From: Primula veris
Taxonomy: Eukaryota; Streptophyta; Magnoliopsida; Ericales; Primulaceae
NCBI GenBank assembly: GCA_963682055.1
Contig: OY821744.1
Span: forward strand, 5,496,835 to 5,560,834
Length of the DNA stretch: 64,000 bases
Direction of reading: 5' to 3'
A program made the translations under genes and the position numbers. The notes beneath the pieces were generated by a model. That model was not told where the DNA came from. It ran no database searches and was given only the letters and a program-made list of their open reading frames with translations. Below are positions 47,029 to 58,721 of this stretch, one piece after another; positions within the stretch are counted from its first letter, which is position 1, and each line of letters begins with the position of its first letter.

Positions 47029-50000
47029 ATGTCAGACCCACTCCCACCCCCACCCCCACCCCCACCCACACTCTCTCTCCACCACAACCACTACCGCCTC
47101 ATCCCCCTCCTCCTCACCACCGCCTTAGCCTCCCTCTCCCTCCTCCACCCCCGCACCTCCTCCTTCCTCCTCTCTCTCACCTTTCACCCTCTAAAATCAC
47201 CATCACCGTCTCCGAATGATCCTCGCGAAGTGGTGTTTGATGTGAGGGATTTTGGGGCGGTGGGGGACGGGGCGACGCTGAACACGGGCGCGTTCGAGGC
47301 AGCTGTGGCGGCCGTGGCAAGGAACGGAGGAGGGAGGGTGAATGTACCGAAAGGGAACTGGCTGACGGGCCCGTTTAATCTTACTAGTCGGATGACTCTG
47401 TTCTTGGATCACGGCGCTGTTATATTAGGCATTGATGTGAGTTTTTTTTTGTAGTTTTAGTTTTTCATATTTTTTAATTGGATTTTGTGTTGTTTTCTAT
47501 TTTTCCAATGTTTTTTTTTCTTTAATTTAGAGTTGTAGGTGATAATTAGTACTTGGATAAGTTGAATTGTTACTTGGCAATTGGCATTGATGTGAATTTT
47601 TTTGTTAGTTTTTTTAATATTTTTTTGATTGGATTTTGTGAGTTTTTGGATTTGTGGCTGACGGGCCCGTTTGATGTAACGAGTCGGATGACTCTGTTCT
47701 TGGATCACGGTGCTGTTATACTCGGAATCGATGTGAGTTTTTTGATTGGATTTTGTGGTGTTTTCTACTGTTTTGCTTAATTTAGAGTTGTATGTGATAA
47801 TTAGTACTTGAGTAGTTGAGTTGTTAGTTGTTACGCATTGAAGTGATTTTCTTTTTCTAATATTTTTTTGATTGGATTTTGTGGTGTTTTCCACTTTTTT
47901 GCTTAATTTAGAGTTGTATGTGATAATTAGTATTTGGGTAGTTGAATTGTACTTGAAGAGTTGAGTTGTTATTTCTTGTGGTGTTTTATAATAATTACTA
48001 CTTGGATAGTTGAATTGTAGTACTTGAATAGTTCAGTTATTACTTGGCATTGATGTCAGTTTTGTGTAGTTTTTTTATTCTTCAGTGTGGAAATAGTGAT
48101 TTGTTGTTTGTTAGGTTGCCATAATGCTATATAATTAGAAGGATACGACTAAAATACATGGTAAAAATTGGATTTTTGTCGACATGACCAGGGAAGGAAC
48201 TAAGTGAAGATACGACTAAAATACATGGTATAGATTGGATCTTTGTTGATGCGAGTAGAATTGGCTGTGGAGGCCGCCAAATTCATTTAGAGTGTTTCTG
48301 GCTATTGGGGAGGCTATACTGCTTTAGTTAGAAAATATGACTTAAGTACAGGTACAAATTGGATCTTTTCGATATGGAGGAGACTGTGATCCCATATGTT
48401 ACCAACTTGTTCCGGAACTTAGAGTGATGATACTAGTAATAAGAACTTTTTTTTTTTTTTTTACATCCATCCTGGTTTTACGTAATTACTTATTTTATTC
48501 ACATCGTTGTGACTTGCGACATTCTTCATTGAAGACAACTGACTAAAAATGTTGTAGGCTGTCATCTTACATGATAAATATGCAGTTATACATTTTGTTG
48601 TTCTTCCATTGATATAATGAACAATTAAACATGGCGTTTGATGTTGCCACTTAAAATATTTTACGAACTCTGTTTTCAACTGTGAGCAAGTCATCAGCAA
48701 ACAAATAATAATGGTTAAAGATAATGTGAGGGTTCATTAACTTGGCGCAGATTTAGTTATTGTTTTCTTTTTTGTTTCTTTGGAGTTTTAAGTGAAAAAA
48801 GTTTTAACCCCTTCTGCAATATAATTTTTTTTACCTCTTTTTGTAGCTAAAAATTTCCAACTGTGAGCAAAACTTTGCAGTTTAATTTTTTAAGAGTGGA
48901 ACAGGCTATACACCGTTTGCATGGAGCTGCAAATAAGTTACCGAAATTGACCTGTCCAGAAAGTTATCGCAAGTAACTATCTTAGCTTCTTTAGCAGTAG
49001 TTTAAAACATCTGAAGTACATTTAGTCCAAAGAAAGTATATGACATAGTTATTCATCAGTACACCGATATGAGGTGTAAAATTGCTGATGTATCATAAGA
49101 GGTGAAATCATAATTATCACTCCTTACATGTTTGAGGTTAAAGTATGCAAAGATAAAACTAGATCTCATCAAGTGGAATCTATAAGGAGATTATGTTTAT
49201 GAGTCAAGAAGAATGAAAATCTCCGCCTTTCCTTTGTCTACCCAACAAGTGCTTAGTCTAGACCAATTTTTTAATTTATTGTGAATTTTGGGACACAAAT
49301 TTTGTTCCATCCTCCGAAGGAATATTGCATGTAGTTTTTTTGATTTCTTCTTTATGAGACTTTGTATAAGCTTATGTTCTTAAATGGGAGGCTGAACATT
49401 GTGTTTACGTCCGAGTTAGGCGGAAATTAAGTAGAAGGAATAAGGGTTGAGGAGTTTCTGTTTATGGTAATAATGGTGAAGGTATCTGTGGTTAGCCTCT
49501 AGCTAATGAGGAAATGATCAAGTTATTAGGACATTATAGAGGAATGTGATATGCTCTTAATACCCTCACATGAAGTTGAGTTTTTTTTTTTTTGTTGCTT
49601 TCTCAGTGTGGCTGGCTAATTTAGGGCCTTATTTTTTCTACAAGATTTTGCTTCTAGTCTAATAAGAAATTTATATTTTCATCCAAGTTAAAGAGTGATT
49701 GCTTTGTTATTAATGAAGCAATTTGATGATTTCCTATGTCAGAGTATCACGTTCATAAGCCGGAATTCCTTGACCTTCAAAGTGCAGTATAACATGTTAT
49801 GCATTATAAATATGTTACAACTTAAATGTTGATTTCAAGAACAAGAATATACTTGGCCATGTCTTACAGTTCATTTTTTTTATATTGTGTGCAACAGGAT
49901 GAGACATACTGGCCTCTCATGCCTCCGTTGCCTTCTTATGGGAAGGGGAGGGAACATCTTGGGCCTCGTTACGGGAGTTTAATTCATGGTCAAAATTTAC

Positions 50001-53000
50001 AAGATGTTGTTATTACAGGTATTTTATTCTGTTTCTAACTGGGAGCTCTATATGCTTATATGATCACGTGTTCTTGGTTTTCATGTACACATTCACATTT
50101 GAAATTAAAGCACCTGCAGCAGTATAGTTTGGTTCACTCTAGTTACTGACAAGACGTGTTCGTTAGAACTTGGACCTGTGGCATGGGTGTTGGTTTTTTT
50201 ATGGGGATACTTGTGATGTTTTATCATATAATCAATTGCACCATTTTGTCATTGTGACACAACCATTTTAGTGTAACTCCTTTGCGAATAATTGATTTCT
50301 TATCAGAAGCCAGAAATAGGTTGGGCTGAAAAAAACTGGATTCCCATTGCTGACCCGAACCTATCATTCTTTTTCCTTCTTTTCCTATTCGAGGCAGTTC
50401 AAGGTGGCTTTTATTGCCATCGCCAATTAGGAACGATGCAGGATTTGCCTTAGATTTGGTAAAAGAGAAACTGATAACAAACTAAGAGAACGCAAGTCTA
50501 TAAAGAAGATTAGACCTAAGATTATGTAGGGGAAGAAGAAAGTTTTGGAGAAGAAAAGAAGAAAAATAGCTACGTTCAATTGAAAAAAGAATGCCAAGAA
50601 TCGTTACGCACTTCCAGAAATACAGTTGACGAGGCCGCTAATTTTGTGAAATGATTCGAATATCCCTTTTTTTGTTATGAATTATAATTGACCAACCTTA
50701 AACACATTTTAGCATCAATAATTTGTTGGGAATGAGATGCTGGAATGCCAATTGATATATGTTGGGTCTAACTATCTTTAGAAGTCGTTTAGAATTATGT
50801 GGAAGCAATTTAGTCCACACATATGAATGAAAAGACAATTGAATGAAAAAAATAAAGTTTTCATAAGACTTTTTTAATCATTTCGCCAACACTTGACCAT
50901 ACACGGGAATTTCACTATTTTCACAATAAAAGATTTTTCTTTGGTCACATATGAATGAAAAGACAATTGAATGAAAAAAATAAAGTTTTCATAAGACTTT
51001 TTTAATCATTTCGCCAACACTTGACCATACACGGGAATTTCACTATTTTCACAATAAAAGATTTTTCTTTGGTCCTGTTGCCTGTTTCACGACACTAATA
51101 CACACGTATCTGCAACGTTATTCGGTATATTGATAGAAGTAATTATAATTATTTTTTCATGGGATTCCTAGGATGATGAATATATATGCCTAAACGTCAT
51201 ATTCTGCACTCCGTTTTCTTAAAAGTGATAATTGGTGACGAAGTAAAATGATGCCTGACCACCGATAAAAAAATATATATCTTATCCCTGACGTGCTGAT
51301 CCACCTTGCGTCATGTTCTTCTGTAAAATGTAATTACCCATTGAATCTAATTATTATTATTATTGCATTATCTGAACAACAGGAAATAATGGTACTATTA
51401 ATGGACAGGGAAAGACATGGTGGGTTAAATATCGACAAAAGCTCCTGAACCACACGCGGGGCCCACTTGTTCAGATTATGTGGTCACGCGACATTGTGAT
51501 CTCTAATGTAACCTTACGTGATTCTCCTTTTTGGACTCTCCATCCGTATGACTGCAAAAATGTTACGATAAAAAATGTAACAATTCTGGCTCCCATTCAT
51601 GAAGCTCCTAATACAGATGGAATAGATCCTGGTAAGTAGAGGTCTCTTAATCATTTATTCACTACTAAAAGCGCAGTGCTGAACATTTAGTAGTTTGTTA
51701 GAAACTTTTGATGGGGTTGAAAAGGTATACTTGTAAGGAAGAGTATAAGTAGTTTTGATGAATTAAGTAGTGAAAAGGTTAAATTTTAAAAAAGTTAGAT
51801 AAATAGCCAAATTTTGCTTCTTATGCTTCACCTTCTTTTTACTTCTAAGTAGCTCGAGTAAAACATTAGTTGCCTTGGCTAGCTACATTTTATTTAGAAG
51901 TAAACTAAACAGTATTTAATGAGTTTCCTCGTGTATAGCCAAGAGAAAAATAATTTAAATAACTTCTAAAAGTGGGATGGGGATTAAGTTGGTAGCTTCC
52001 AATGGTGTAGCTCGAACTACATAATTATACTAAAAGAAAACAGCATCCATTTTAGGATGATTAAAACCTATATAATATAAATAGTACTCATTCAGCTATT
52101 TTTGTTATGATCTGACAGACTCATGTGAAGATATGGTCATTGAAGACTGTTACATAAGTGTGGGAGACGATGGGATTGCAATAAAGAGCGGTTGGGATCA
52201 GTATGGAATTGCTTATGGCCGTCCATCTAAAAATATACTCATTCGAAATTTGGTCATCCGCTCTATAGTCAGGTAAGATCTATCAATTTCTATTTCTATT
52301 TCTATTTCCATTTAACGCGCTGTAATCGTCTATAAGTGACACAACTTTAGGTCACATGCCTACCAGATAGAGTTATTTATAAACTTCTGGGGCAATTGAA
52401 GAAAAGCCTCTATGATGTTTTGTAAAAAAAAGTCCTGTCATTTTATATATTGAAAACGTTTGAAAAGTGATATGCAATGTACTCTCCCATCCATGGAAGT
52501 AGCAAAAGCAAAGAGTGATGATAAAGGTCCAAATTCCAAATTTATACAATTAAGTTTTTGGAAACAAACCTCTTATGATAAAGGATTTAAGTTTTTTCAG
52601 TTTAGGATGGAAAACATTCTGCAAAGTATTTGTCTTTTCCATATCTGTACTCTGAGAGGTTTTGTCACGTGTTGTCTATAAGATTGCTAAACTAAGTGTA
52701 AAAGAAGAAGGCGGAGATTATGGAGTACTTAGTTAAGGGTAGTCCATCAGTTGGATTATCATTAGATTTTGGACTACCACACCACATGTTTATACTTACT
52801 CTTTTGATTTCCTTTCTTGGATTGTTTTAACTCTTGTTTAGTATGATTTCTCTCTTTTTCCCATCATGTTTAGATAGGCCAAAGTGAACGTCTTCAAACT
52901 AACCAAGAAAAATATACTTGATACATCTGAAAACAAAAGACGTGCACCAAATGTTATAGCATGCTGTCATTAGTAAGAGGAACTAGGAAGCAGCACAATT

Positions 53001-54374
53001 TTTACACTTCCCAGCTTATGTCTGGCTGCAGCTATTCAAATAAATAAGCAGAGAAAAGAACCGGGTGGTATTCAGGGCCGGTTCTCAGATATTCGAGGCC
53101 CGGTGCAAAAATTGGAAAAACAACCATTTGTCTAATATTTTACCCAAAATATTATACCGACTTGAAAATATAAAAATGCTTTTCTTTACCGACTTCTATT
53201 ACTAATGTATGCAGTGAAATGGAGTATTAGTTAGACATAAATGTACATCAACATATATTTGTACAACGTTTATATTATGTATTGTGCTAAGAATGCAAAC
53301 TGATGAAGAGAATTGATAAAATAGAACAAAATGAAATTAATAGTGATAAAAAGACAGCAGGGAGGATCGAAGTCCAGACGTAGTATTATAACAATTTTCC
53401 ATTTGAACTACACAGTCACTTGTTGATAATAATCGATCTAATATACGGTAATACCATCTAATACATAATATATTCCTAATACTAAGAAAATTTTGAAATA
53501 TTGGGCCCTTTAATTTCTGAGTCCCGGTGCTCCGGCACGGTTTGCACGGGCTCAAAACTGCCCCTGGTGGTATTCAGTTTAAAACTTCAAGCTCTCTCTG
53601 TTATAAAGCCAGAAAGGATGAGCTTTAACCTGGGAAACAAAAAAAAGAGTATAATTTGAAAACAAATAAGTTGAGGGTGAAAGTTGCAACGAATTTAGTA
53701 AAGTTCTTACTCAATATTCTTTAAAGTATTCCAGAGTCCCAGACTCTTAATAAAGTAGCTTTTAAGTTTTAACAGATTTCGACCTGCTTATTGTTTACTC
53801 CTATGTTTTATTATCAGTCTTATATCTTTTTCGTAAAATTTGTATCAGCGCTGGTGTATCTATAGGTAGCGAAATGTCCGGTGGAGTCTCGAACGTCACC
53901 GTAGAGAATATTTTTGTGTGGGACTCCAGACGTGCCATACGGATCAAGACCGCCCCCGGAAGAGGAGGCTATGTTCGTCACATAATTTTCAGAAATATCA
54001 CTATTAAAAATGTACGTGTTGGTATTGTTATTAAAACAGATTACAACGAGCACCCTGATATGGAATTCGATCCTAAAGCCGTACCCATTATCGAGGACAT
54101 AAATTACTTGTCTATTTATGGTGAAGGCGTACGTGTACCTGTACGTTTGCAAGGGAGTGAAGAAATCCCTATAAAAAATGTAATTTTTCAGGATATGTCT
54201 GTCGGAATTACTTATAAGAAAGAACATATATTCCAATGTGCATTTGTTGAGGGTCGTGTAATAGGGACTGTTTCCCCAGCCCCTTGCGAGAACCTTGATT
54301 TGTATGATGAAAACGGACAGCTCATTAAGCGATCTGTCTCTCAAAATATTTCAGATATTGATTATAGTTTTTGA
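47029..54374 (+). CDS. glycoside hydrolase family 28 protein, probable polygalacturonase
   Basis: Six exons: 47029-47436, 49898-50018, 51383-51631, 52119-52272 and 53849-54374, with the first long exon ending in GTTATATTAGGCATTGAT; these are five coding blocks in total, phases fit, 485 aa. The start is the ATG at 47029; the upstream in-frame extension begins with TTG. A Pro-rich cytosolic N-terminus precedes a hydrophobic anchor (about 25-45), then VFDVRDFGAVGDG and the right-handed beta-helix. Catalytic motifs: APNTDGID (about 250-257), VGDDGIAIKSG (about 274-284) and RAIRIKTAPGRGG (about 339 on). The usual GHG histidine is absent: the place reads SAGVSIGSEMSGG. Family members cut pectic homogalacturonan in the wall. 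The missing histidine and the anchor belong to a plant GH28 branch whose activity is poorly defined. Intron 1 is 2.46 kb and carries an exon copy. Confidence 0.88.
47437..48060 (+). repeat. tandem repeats in intron 1 of the polygalacturonase-like gene
   Basis: Blocks with ATTGGATTTTGTG(G/T)TGTTTTC and then TTTAGAGTTGTA(T/G)GTGATAATTAGTA recur at about 47477, 47742 and 47870. A further fragment at about 47622 leads into the exon copy. Near 47583 GGCATTGATGTGAATTTTTTT is another remnant of the exon 1/donor junction. The exon copy is therefore part of a local tandem duplication of exon end plus intron start. Confidence 0.75.
47655..47732 (+). other. intronic second copy of the last 26 codons of exon 1
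   Basis: This 78-bp block matches 47359-47436 (the end of exon 1) at 69 of 78 bases and keeps the same open frame. It starts TGGCTGACGGG and ends GGAATCGAT directly before a GTGAGT donor, as exon 1 does. Of nine differences, six are at third positions, three at first and none at second; five of seven altered codons are synonymous, and the other two are Asn to Asp and Leu to Val. A clear 3' splice site just before it is not evident (GTGAG then TTTTTGGATTTG). It may be an alternative exon or a former exon copy. Confidence 0.8.
50818..51073. repeat. perfect 128-bp tandem duplication in intron 2
   Basis: The unit starting CACATATGAATGAAAAGAC and ending TCTTTGGT occurs twice head to tail (50818-50945 and 50946-51073). 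I found no difference between the copies. It is either a very recent duplication or an assembly artefact. Confidence 0.9.
53073..53566. mobile_element. hAT-like MITE in the last intron, perfect 8-bp TSD (GTGGTATT)
   Basis: The 494-bp element begins CAGGGCCGGTTCTCA and ends, inverted, CAGGGGCAGTTTTGA. GTGGTATT flanks it on both sides (53065-53072 and 53567-53574). Inner arms (GAGGCCCGGTGC and its inverted relative) are also related. There is no transposase. It sits inside the last intron of the polygalacturonase-like gene. Confidence 0.88.
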
Positions 54375-55518
54375 GATTCGTTGTATATTATTCTTTGGGT
54401 TTTGATAGCTTTTTGCTGCTTGTATACTTGTATTATCCTAGAGAATTATGTTCCGCATCACATATTCACACTGTTATTTTATCCTGCCTGCCAAAATAGT
54501 GTAGACGGTGATCGGTGTTAACGCAAGTAATGCATGTATTGGAAGCAATAGTAAGTTCTTCAATTTGGCGTGAGTGTTTTGTACCAAGTTAATAAGTAAT
54601 ATTAATACCATGAATATATTTAGAAAGTAATACCATGAATTTGTTTTGACAGATAGTACCAAGCTATACATACTATAGCGGTGTTAGCCCCATCTAAGAC
54701 TCGCGAGCTAAGGTCCCCGGATTTATTTCCTCAGCACTTGGGGTTTAATCCTAGTCAAAAATTACTACTCCGTTATCTATTTATTTCTCATTGTTTTATT
54801 TATTTCCTCAGTAATATTTTGTAACGCAGCAAAATTACTACTACGTAGTCTGTAGTATAAATCAAAGCCTTGTTTGGCTGAAGCATTTTTGCATGAAAGA
54901 CTCATTTGGTTTATCAGTTTAAGTGCTCAATATAATGTTGTATACTTAAGTAGGAGCACCTAAGTTTCATTTCTCAACCTATACATTTTCACCCATTTTT
55001 TTTTATTATCAAAAGTGTCATTAATTCGTAATAACAAATACCCAAAAACATGATTGGTCTATAATAATGATGTATTTTAGGAAATTCGGAAGGAGTCCAT
55101 CTGAGCAACAAAATCAAGGCATAGCATAACCAGTGAACCACAAGTAGCGACTATAGTTTATCTGCATGTAAATTGAGCCGAACTAAAAGTCTAAAAGTGA
55201 AAATGTGTTCAACGAAATCTCTGAAAATAAAGCGAGAGAAATCACTTTTTTTTGCCAAAAAGGCAAGTTACCAAGACCATAGCGTTTTTCCTCTACACTA
55301 GTACTGGTCCAGATACCGATTGAGTCGCCTTATACTATGTGTCTGAATTTTGTAAACTATGACATGCTTATTGAAAGACTTGGTTCATCTATTTTGACCC
55401 GTAAATCATAATTTACTATTTTTATTCAAGAACCATTATGATGTTTCGAGTTTGAGGGAGCCTTAGCGTTGATAAATGATTTTAAGCAATCTATCTATTT
55501 TTTTCCCGTATATTGCAG
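54375..55518. other. 3' region and spacer
   Basis: No gene is seen. GCCTTGTTTGGCTGAAGCATTTTT at about 54870 is another copy of the dispersed repeat end. No TIFY-domain coding sequence was found here, which matters for the Jas-motif relic that follows. Confidence 0.5.
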
Positions 55519-56344
55519 ATTTGGCAGATGTTAGGAAGGCCTCGCTCCTCAGATTCTTGGAGAAAAGAAGAGAGAGGTATGTATCGCAATTTGTTATTGT
55601 TTTTTTGTGCGAACTTTTTAGGCCTTGGTTAGTTGCAGCATTTAGGCTGAAGCTTTTATTTTTGCTCTAAAATTGGTACATTTGGTTGAACAGACTTACA
55701 TTTTCTGGTTTTTGTATGAAAAAGCTTGACGCCTTAACTTGATGAACCTGTTTTTTCATGCAGCTCACAAATCCACCTTATTGCTCAAAAGCTGCAACCA
55801 AACAAGCCCAAGTTCACTTAAACTGTTGTTGAATGCTAAGATAATTTGGAAAAGCAAGGGAAGGTGCGTCATGAGTATGAAGTTTTACTTATCATGAGCA
55901 CCTTTTTTGATGGTGTTTGCAAAGGGCTTGGGGTTAAGAATGAACTACTAATGCAAATCGTTCAAAAGTTCGAACTTCAGGTTCTTTTCGTTTAGATTTT
56001 TTATTTGCCTTGTCGCACCTCAAACATGCTAGACAGACAGAAGATACAATACACATGTACTCGATGATTTCATAATGATGTAATTTGACAATTCTGTTAT
56101 GAGACATATCGCCGATTGTTTCTTAAAAGTGTTCATGTTTTATATATGTCTATCACCGATCCACTCACCCTTTCTTTTCTGTTTCATGCTTTTCGACAAA
56201 ATCTTAGCTACAGTACCCTACCAAATGAGCTACTCGAAATCATCTTCTCCTAAAGAGAACATGAAATCATATCCTGTCTTGTCTTCTCAATCTCCGCAGC
56301 AATTTGACCACCAACCCGACTTTTCTTCTTACTGGCAATTTTAG
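55519..56344 (+). pseudogene. Jas-motif (JAZ-like) gene relic without TIFY domain
   Basis: An exon-like block at 55519-55576, bounded by TTGCAG and GTATGT, encodes DLADVRKASLLRFLEKRRER, a good Jas motif (SLxxFxxKRxxR). A second block at about 56209-56344 encodes ATVPYQMSYSKSSSPKEN and a Ser/Gln-rich tail to a stop, like the end of JAZ proteins. Joining the two by the obvious GT-AG sites puts the second block in the wrong frame. JAZ proteins repress MYC factors; Jas binds MYC and COI1, and TIFY binds NINJA. The TIFY exon is missing from the preceding 1.1 kb. It is most likely a broken or partial copy. The intron between the blocks holds a TIR repeat (about 55619-55811). Confidence 0.6.
55619..55811. 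repeat. dispersed TIR-like repeat copy inside the Jas intron
   Basis: The left end AGGCCTTGGTTAGTTGCAGC and the right end AAAAGCTGCAACCAAACAAGCCC are inverted relatives. The copy is noncoding, and of the same family as the copies at 39.9, 41.3, 43.0 and 54.9 kb. Confidence 0.55.
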
Positions 56345-56599
56345 CCAATTTGATTTAACTTTTATGTTAATACCCTTAAAACTTTTTCTTCAAATTTCTT
56401 TTTTCACTGCCATTCAATCAATTATAAACAATATTGAGACATGTGCAAGTAAATATCCCGAATGTTCATGTGATCGATTTACATATTTGAACTACACAGA
56501 TTAATTACCAGTTTCCTTCAATGAAGTTAATGAATATATGTTAATTTCATGAATTAAGATTTGTTGGCTTTTTAGTCGACTCCTACCAGTTTATTGCTA

Positions 56600-56758
56600 T
56601 ATCCACTTAAAAATATTACAAAAAAACCTTATCCGCTGACGTGGCGGACTAGTTGGACCAATTATGGATTAAATAAAAATATGATATCAATATGGAAACA
56701 AAAATGATTGGTACACTTAACACGTCTCATCAGCGGATAAGGTTTTTGAGTGGCTTAT
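56600..56758. mobile_element. small inverted-repeat element
   Basis: CCACTTAAAAATATTACAAAAAACCTTATCCGCTGA at the left (in two parts) recurs inverted as CAGCGGATAAGG-TTTTTGAGTGG at the right. About 150 bp, no coding capacity, target duplication not clear. Confidence 0.55.
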
Positions 56759-58095
56759 ATCATTTCTCCTTATTTATATTGAAATTATTACCTGGTTATC
56801 TAGCTGATGAGTTGATCATACGACCAATGTTAATAAAATTGTCATATTTTGGACGCTAACATACCACTATTGACCATATACTAGCACACCATAAATCAGA
56901 AAAGTAAATTGAGTATGAGAATAAATGAAAGAACGACTATCGGATTACATATGAACCCCTTGATTTTCATTTTATTCCACTACCCGAGAACAAAATCAAA
57001 TACATAAATAAGTGCTGCCAGAGTAATGTAGCAAATTAACAATTACAATAATCAATCATGCAATGGTGTTGCTTAAACTATTAAGTATCGAATTTCGGAT
57101 CCGTGAACATTTTCAAATGAACTCGACTTGACTCCTTTATTATTACTATCATCATAGCCTCTTTTGGAATTCTAATCAGTATATAGCTCATATAAAGTCA
57201 CATAAAAACTCTTATTTGAGAAGTTATATTGGTAAGCATATAAACTAGTTGCATCCGCATGGGTCAGATCGACAATGCAAGTGATTTTCATCGTTTAGAT
57301 TCTTAGAATAAGTGACATATATTTTTAAGGCATGTTATGTGCTACTGATAAAAATATAAGGACCAAGTTAAATGTTAATGAATTAGGGGGTTATTTGTGC
57401 AACATTACTAATACCACCGAATATTTGGTTGAAATATGCTCTCTTTTCCCAAAGAAATATTGTAGATTTATGATAATCCCTCAATTTAAAATATAAACTT
57501 ATTACACCCAAATTATCAGTAACATTTTTCACTTACTGAATTGTATGTCTTTACTATTTAAACAATATCAAGAAACCATAAATATAATTTCATCTTATTT
57601 AAGCTAATCACTAAACATTTCTTGTAAGACATAATTCCATATATCGTCATCGAAGAATTACTCACACTTGGGACCTTATCTCTAACAAATACAAAGCTAC
57701 CGAACCATAAACTTATAAAGGGAATCTTACCTGCAAATGAGCCGATCCAGGCTTTAGTGGGTTCGTACTCCGCTCGTTTTTCCAAAATGCTTGACCAGGC
57801 TCGACTAGTGCTCATGATAAGCCTAAAAACAAGCTCAAAATAGGCTCATGTCTTATTTGAAAATCTCGAGCTTGTAATCATTTGTCGTTAAACTCTAATG
57901 ATCCGAGTCGGTCTCGTTAAACCCCACTCGTAAAAACTAACTGTTTTCATATACATGGAGTATATTTGTTGTAAATAAATCTAAATTTTCTCAAATTCAA
58001 TTTTTTTTTACCAAACGAGCCATGTATATTTATTCAGACTCGTTCATCTACAAATAAAACAACACCAGTCGGAACTTTAACGAGCCAAACACAAC
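56759..58095. other. gene-poor spacer
   Basis: I see no gene, RNA or clear repeat here apart from short AT-rich runs. Confidence 0.5.
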
Positions 58096-58269
58096 TATGG
58101 GTGGACAAAAAATCCGTAAACTCACCCCGTAACCCAATCCGTACGGATTGCGAGGGTTGGGGCGGGTTGAATGTAAAAAAAAAACCCGTTCCGTCCCAAT
58201 CCGCTATATATTTTGCGGGTTGGATTAGAGTTGAGGTTTCCAAATCGTGGGTAAATCCGTCCCAACCCG

Positions 58270-58342
<73 letters not shown>

Positions 58343-58721
58343 GATTTATATATACATTGTTTTTATTTCGAGATACCAACCTTACATTCTTGTTATATTT
58401 TAGTTTTTTTACATGTTTGTGAATGTTCTAAATGCATTTTGATTGGTTTTAATTTATATTTCGATTTGAAAGATTCAATTTATTTTAAAATTTAGATCAA
58501 TTATGCAAACTGTGAAAAATAAATGAACAAAATAAAAATTTTAAAATCAACCTAAAACCAACCCGCAATTTATTTTGCGGGTTGGAGTTTTAGTTGTAAC
58601 GGGTTGACTTGGATTGAGATTTAAATTTTACCAACCCGTATCAATCCGTCCCATAATTTATATTACGGGTTGAGTTATGATTGAGCTCAATCCGCCCCAA
58701 TTCGTCCCGTGAACACGCCTA
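58096..58721. mobile_element. hAT-like nonautonomous element containing a long TA microsatellite
   Basis: The left end TATGGGTGGACAAAAAATCC and the inverted right end TAGGCGTGTTCACGGGAC are of the TAGGGCTG-like hAT type. Flanking 8-mers AACACAAC (58088-58095) and AACACTAG (58722-58729) agree at six of eight bases. CAACCCGC-type motifs recur inverted on the two arms. No protein is encoded. Confidence 0.65.
58271..58339. repeat. (TA)n microsatellite, about 34 units
   Basis: An uninterrupted TA run lies within the hAT-like element. It creates false long open frames (IYIYIY) on both strands. Confidence 0.95.

Noticed and set aside
47203..47894. Minus-strand frames over GH28 exon 1 and intron repeats
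   Set aside because: Shadows of the exon and its intronic copy, with low-complexity sequence.
53820..54344. 174-aa minus-strand frame over the last GH28 exon
   Set aside because: Antisense shadow; the plus strand carries the beta-helix and RIK motif.
56209..56260. Reading STLPNELLEIIF after the Jas exon as an F-box start
   Set aside because: It is the out-of-frame reading of the JAZ-like last exon and stops after a few codons.
58122..58379. Long open frames with IYIYIY on both strands
   Set aside because: They come entirely from the TA microsatellite.
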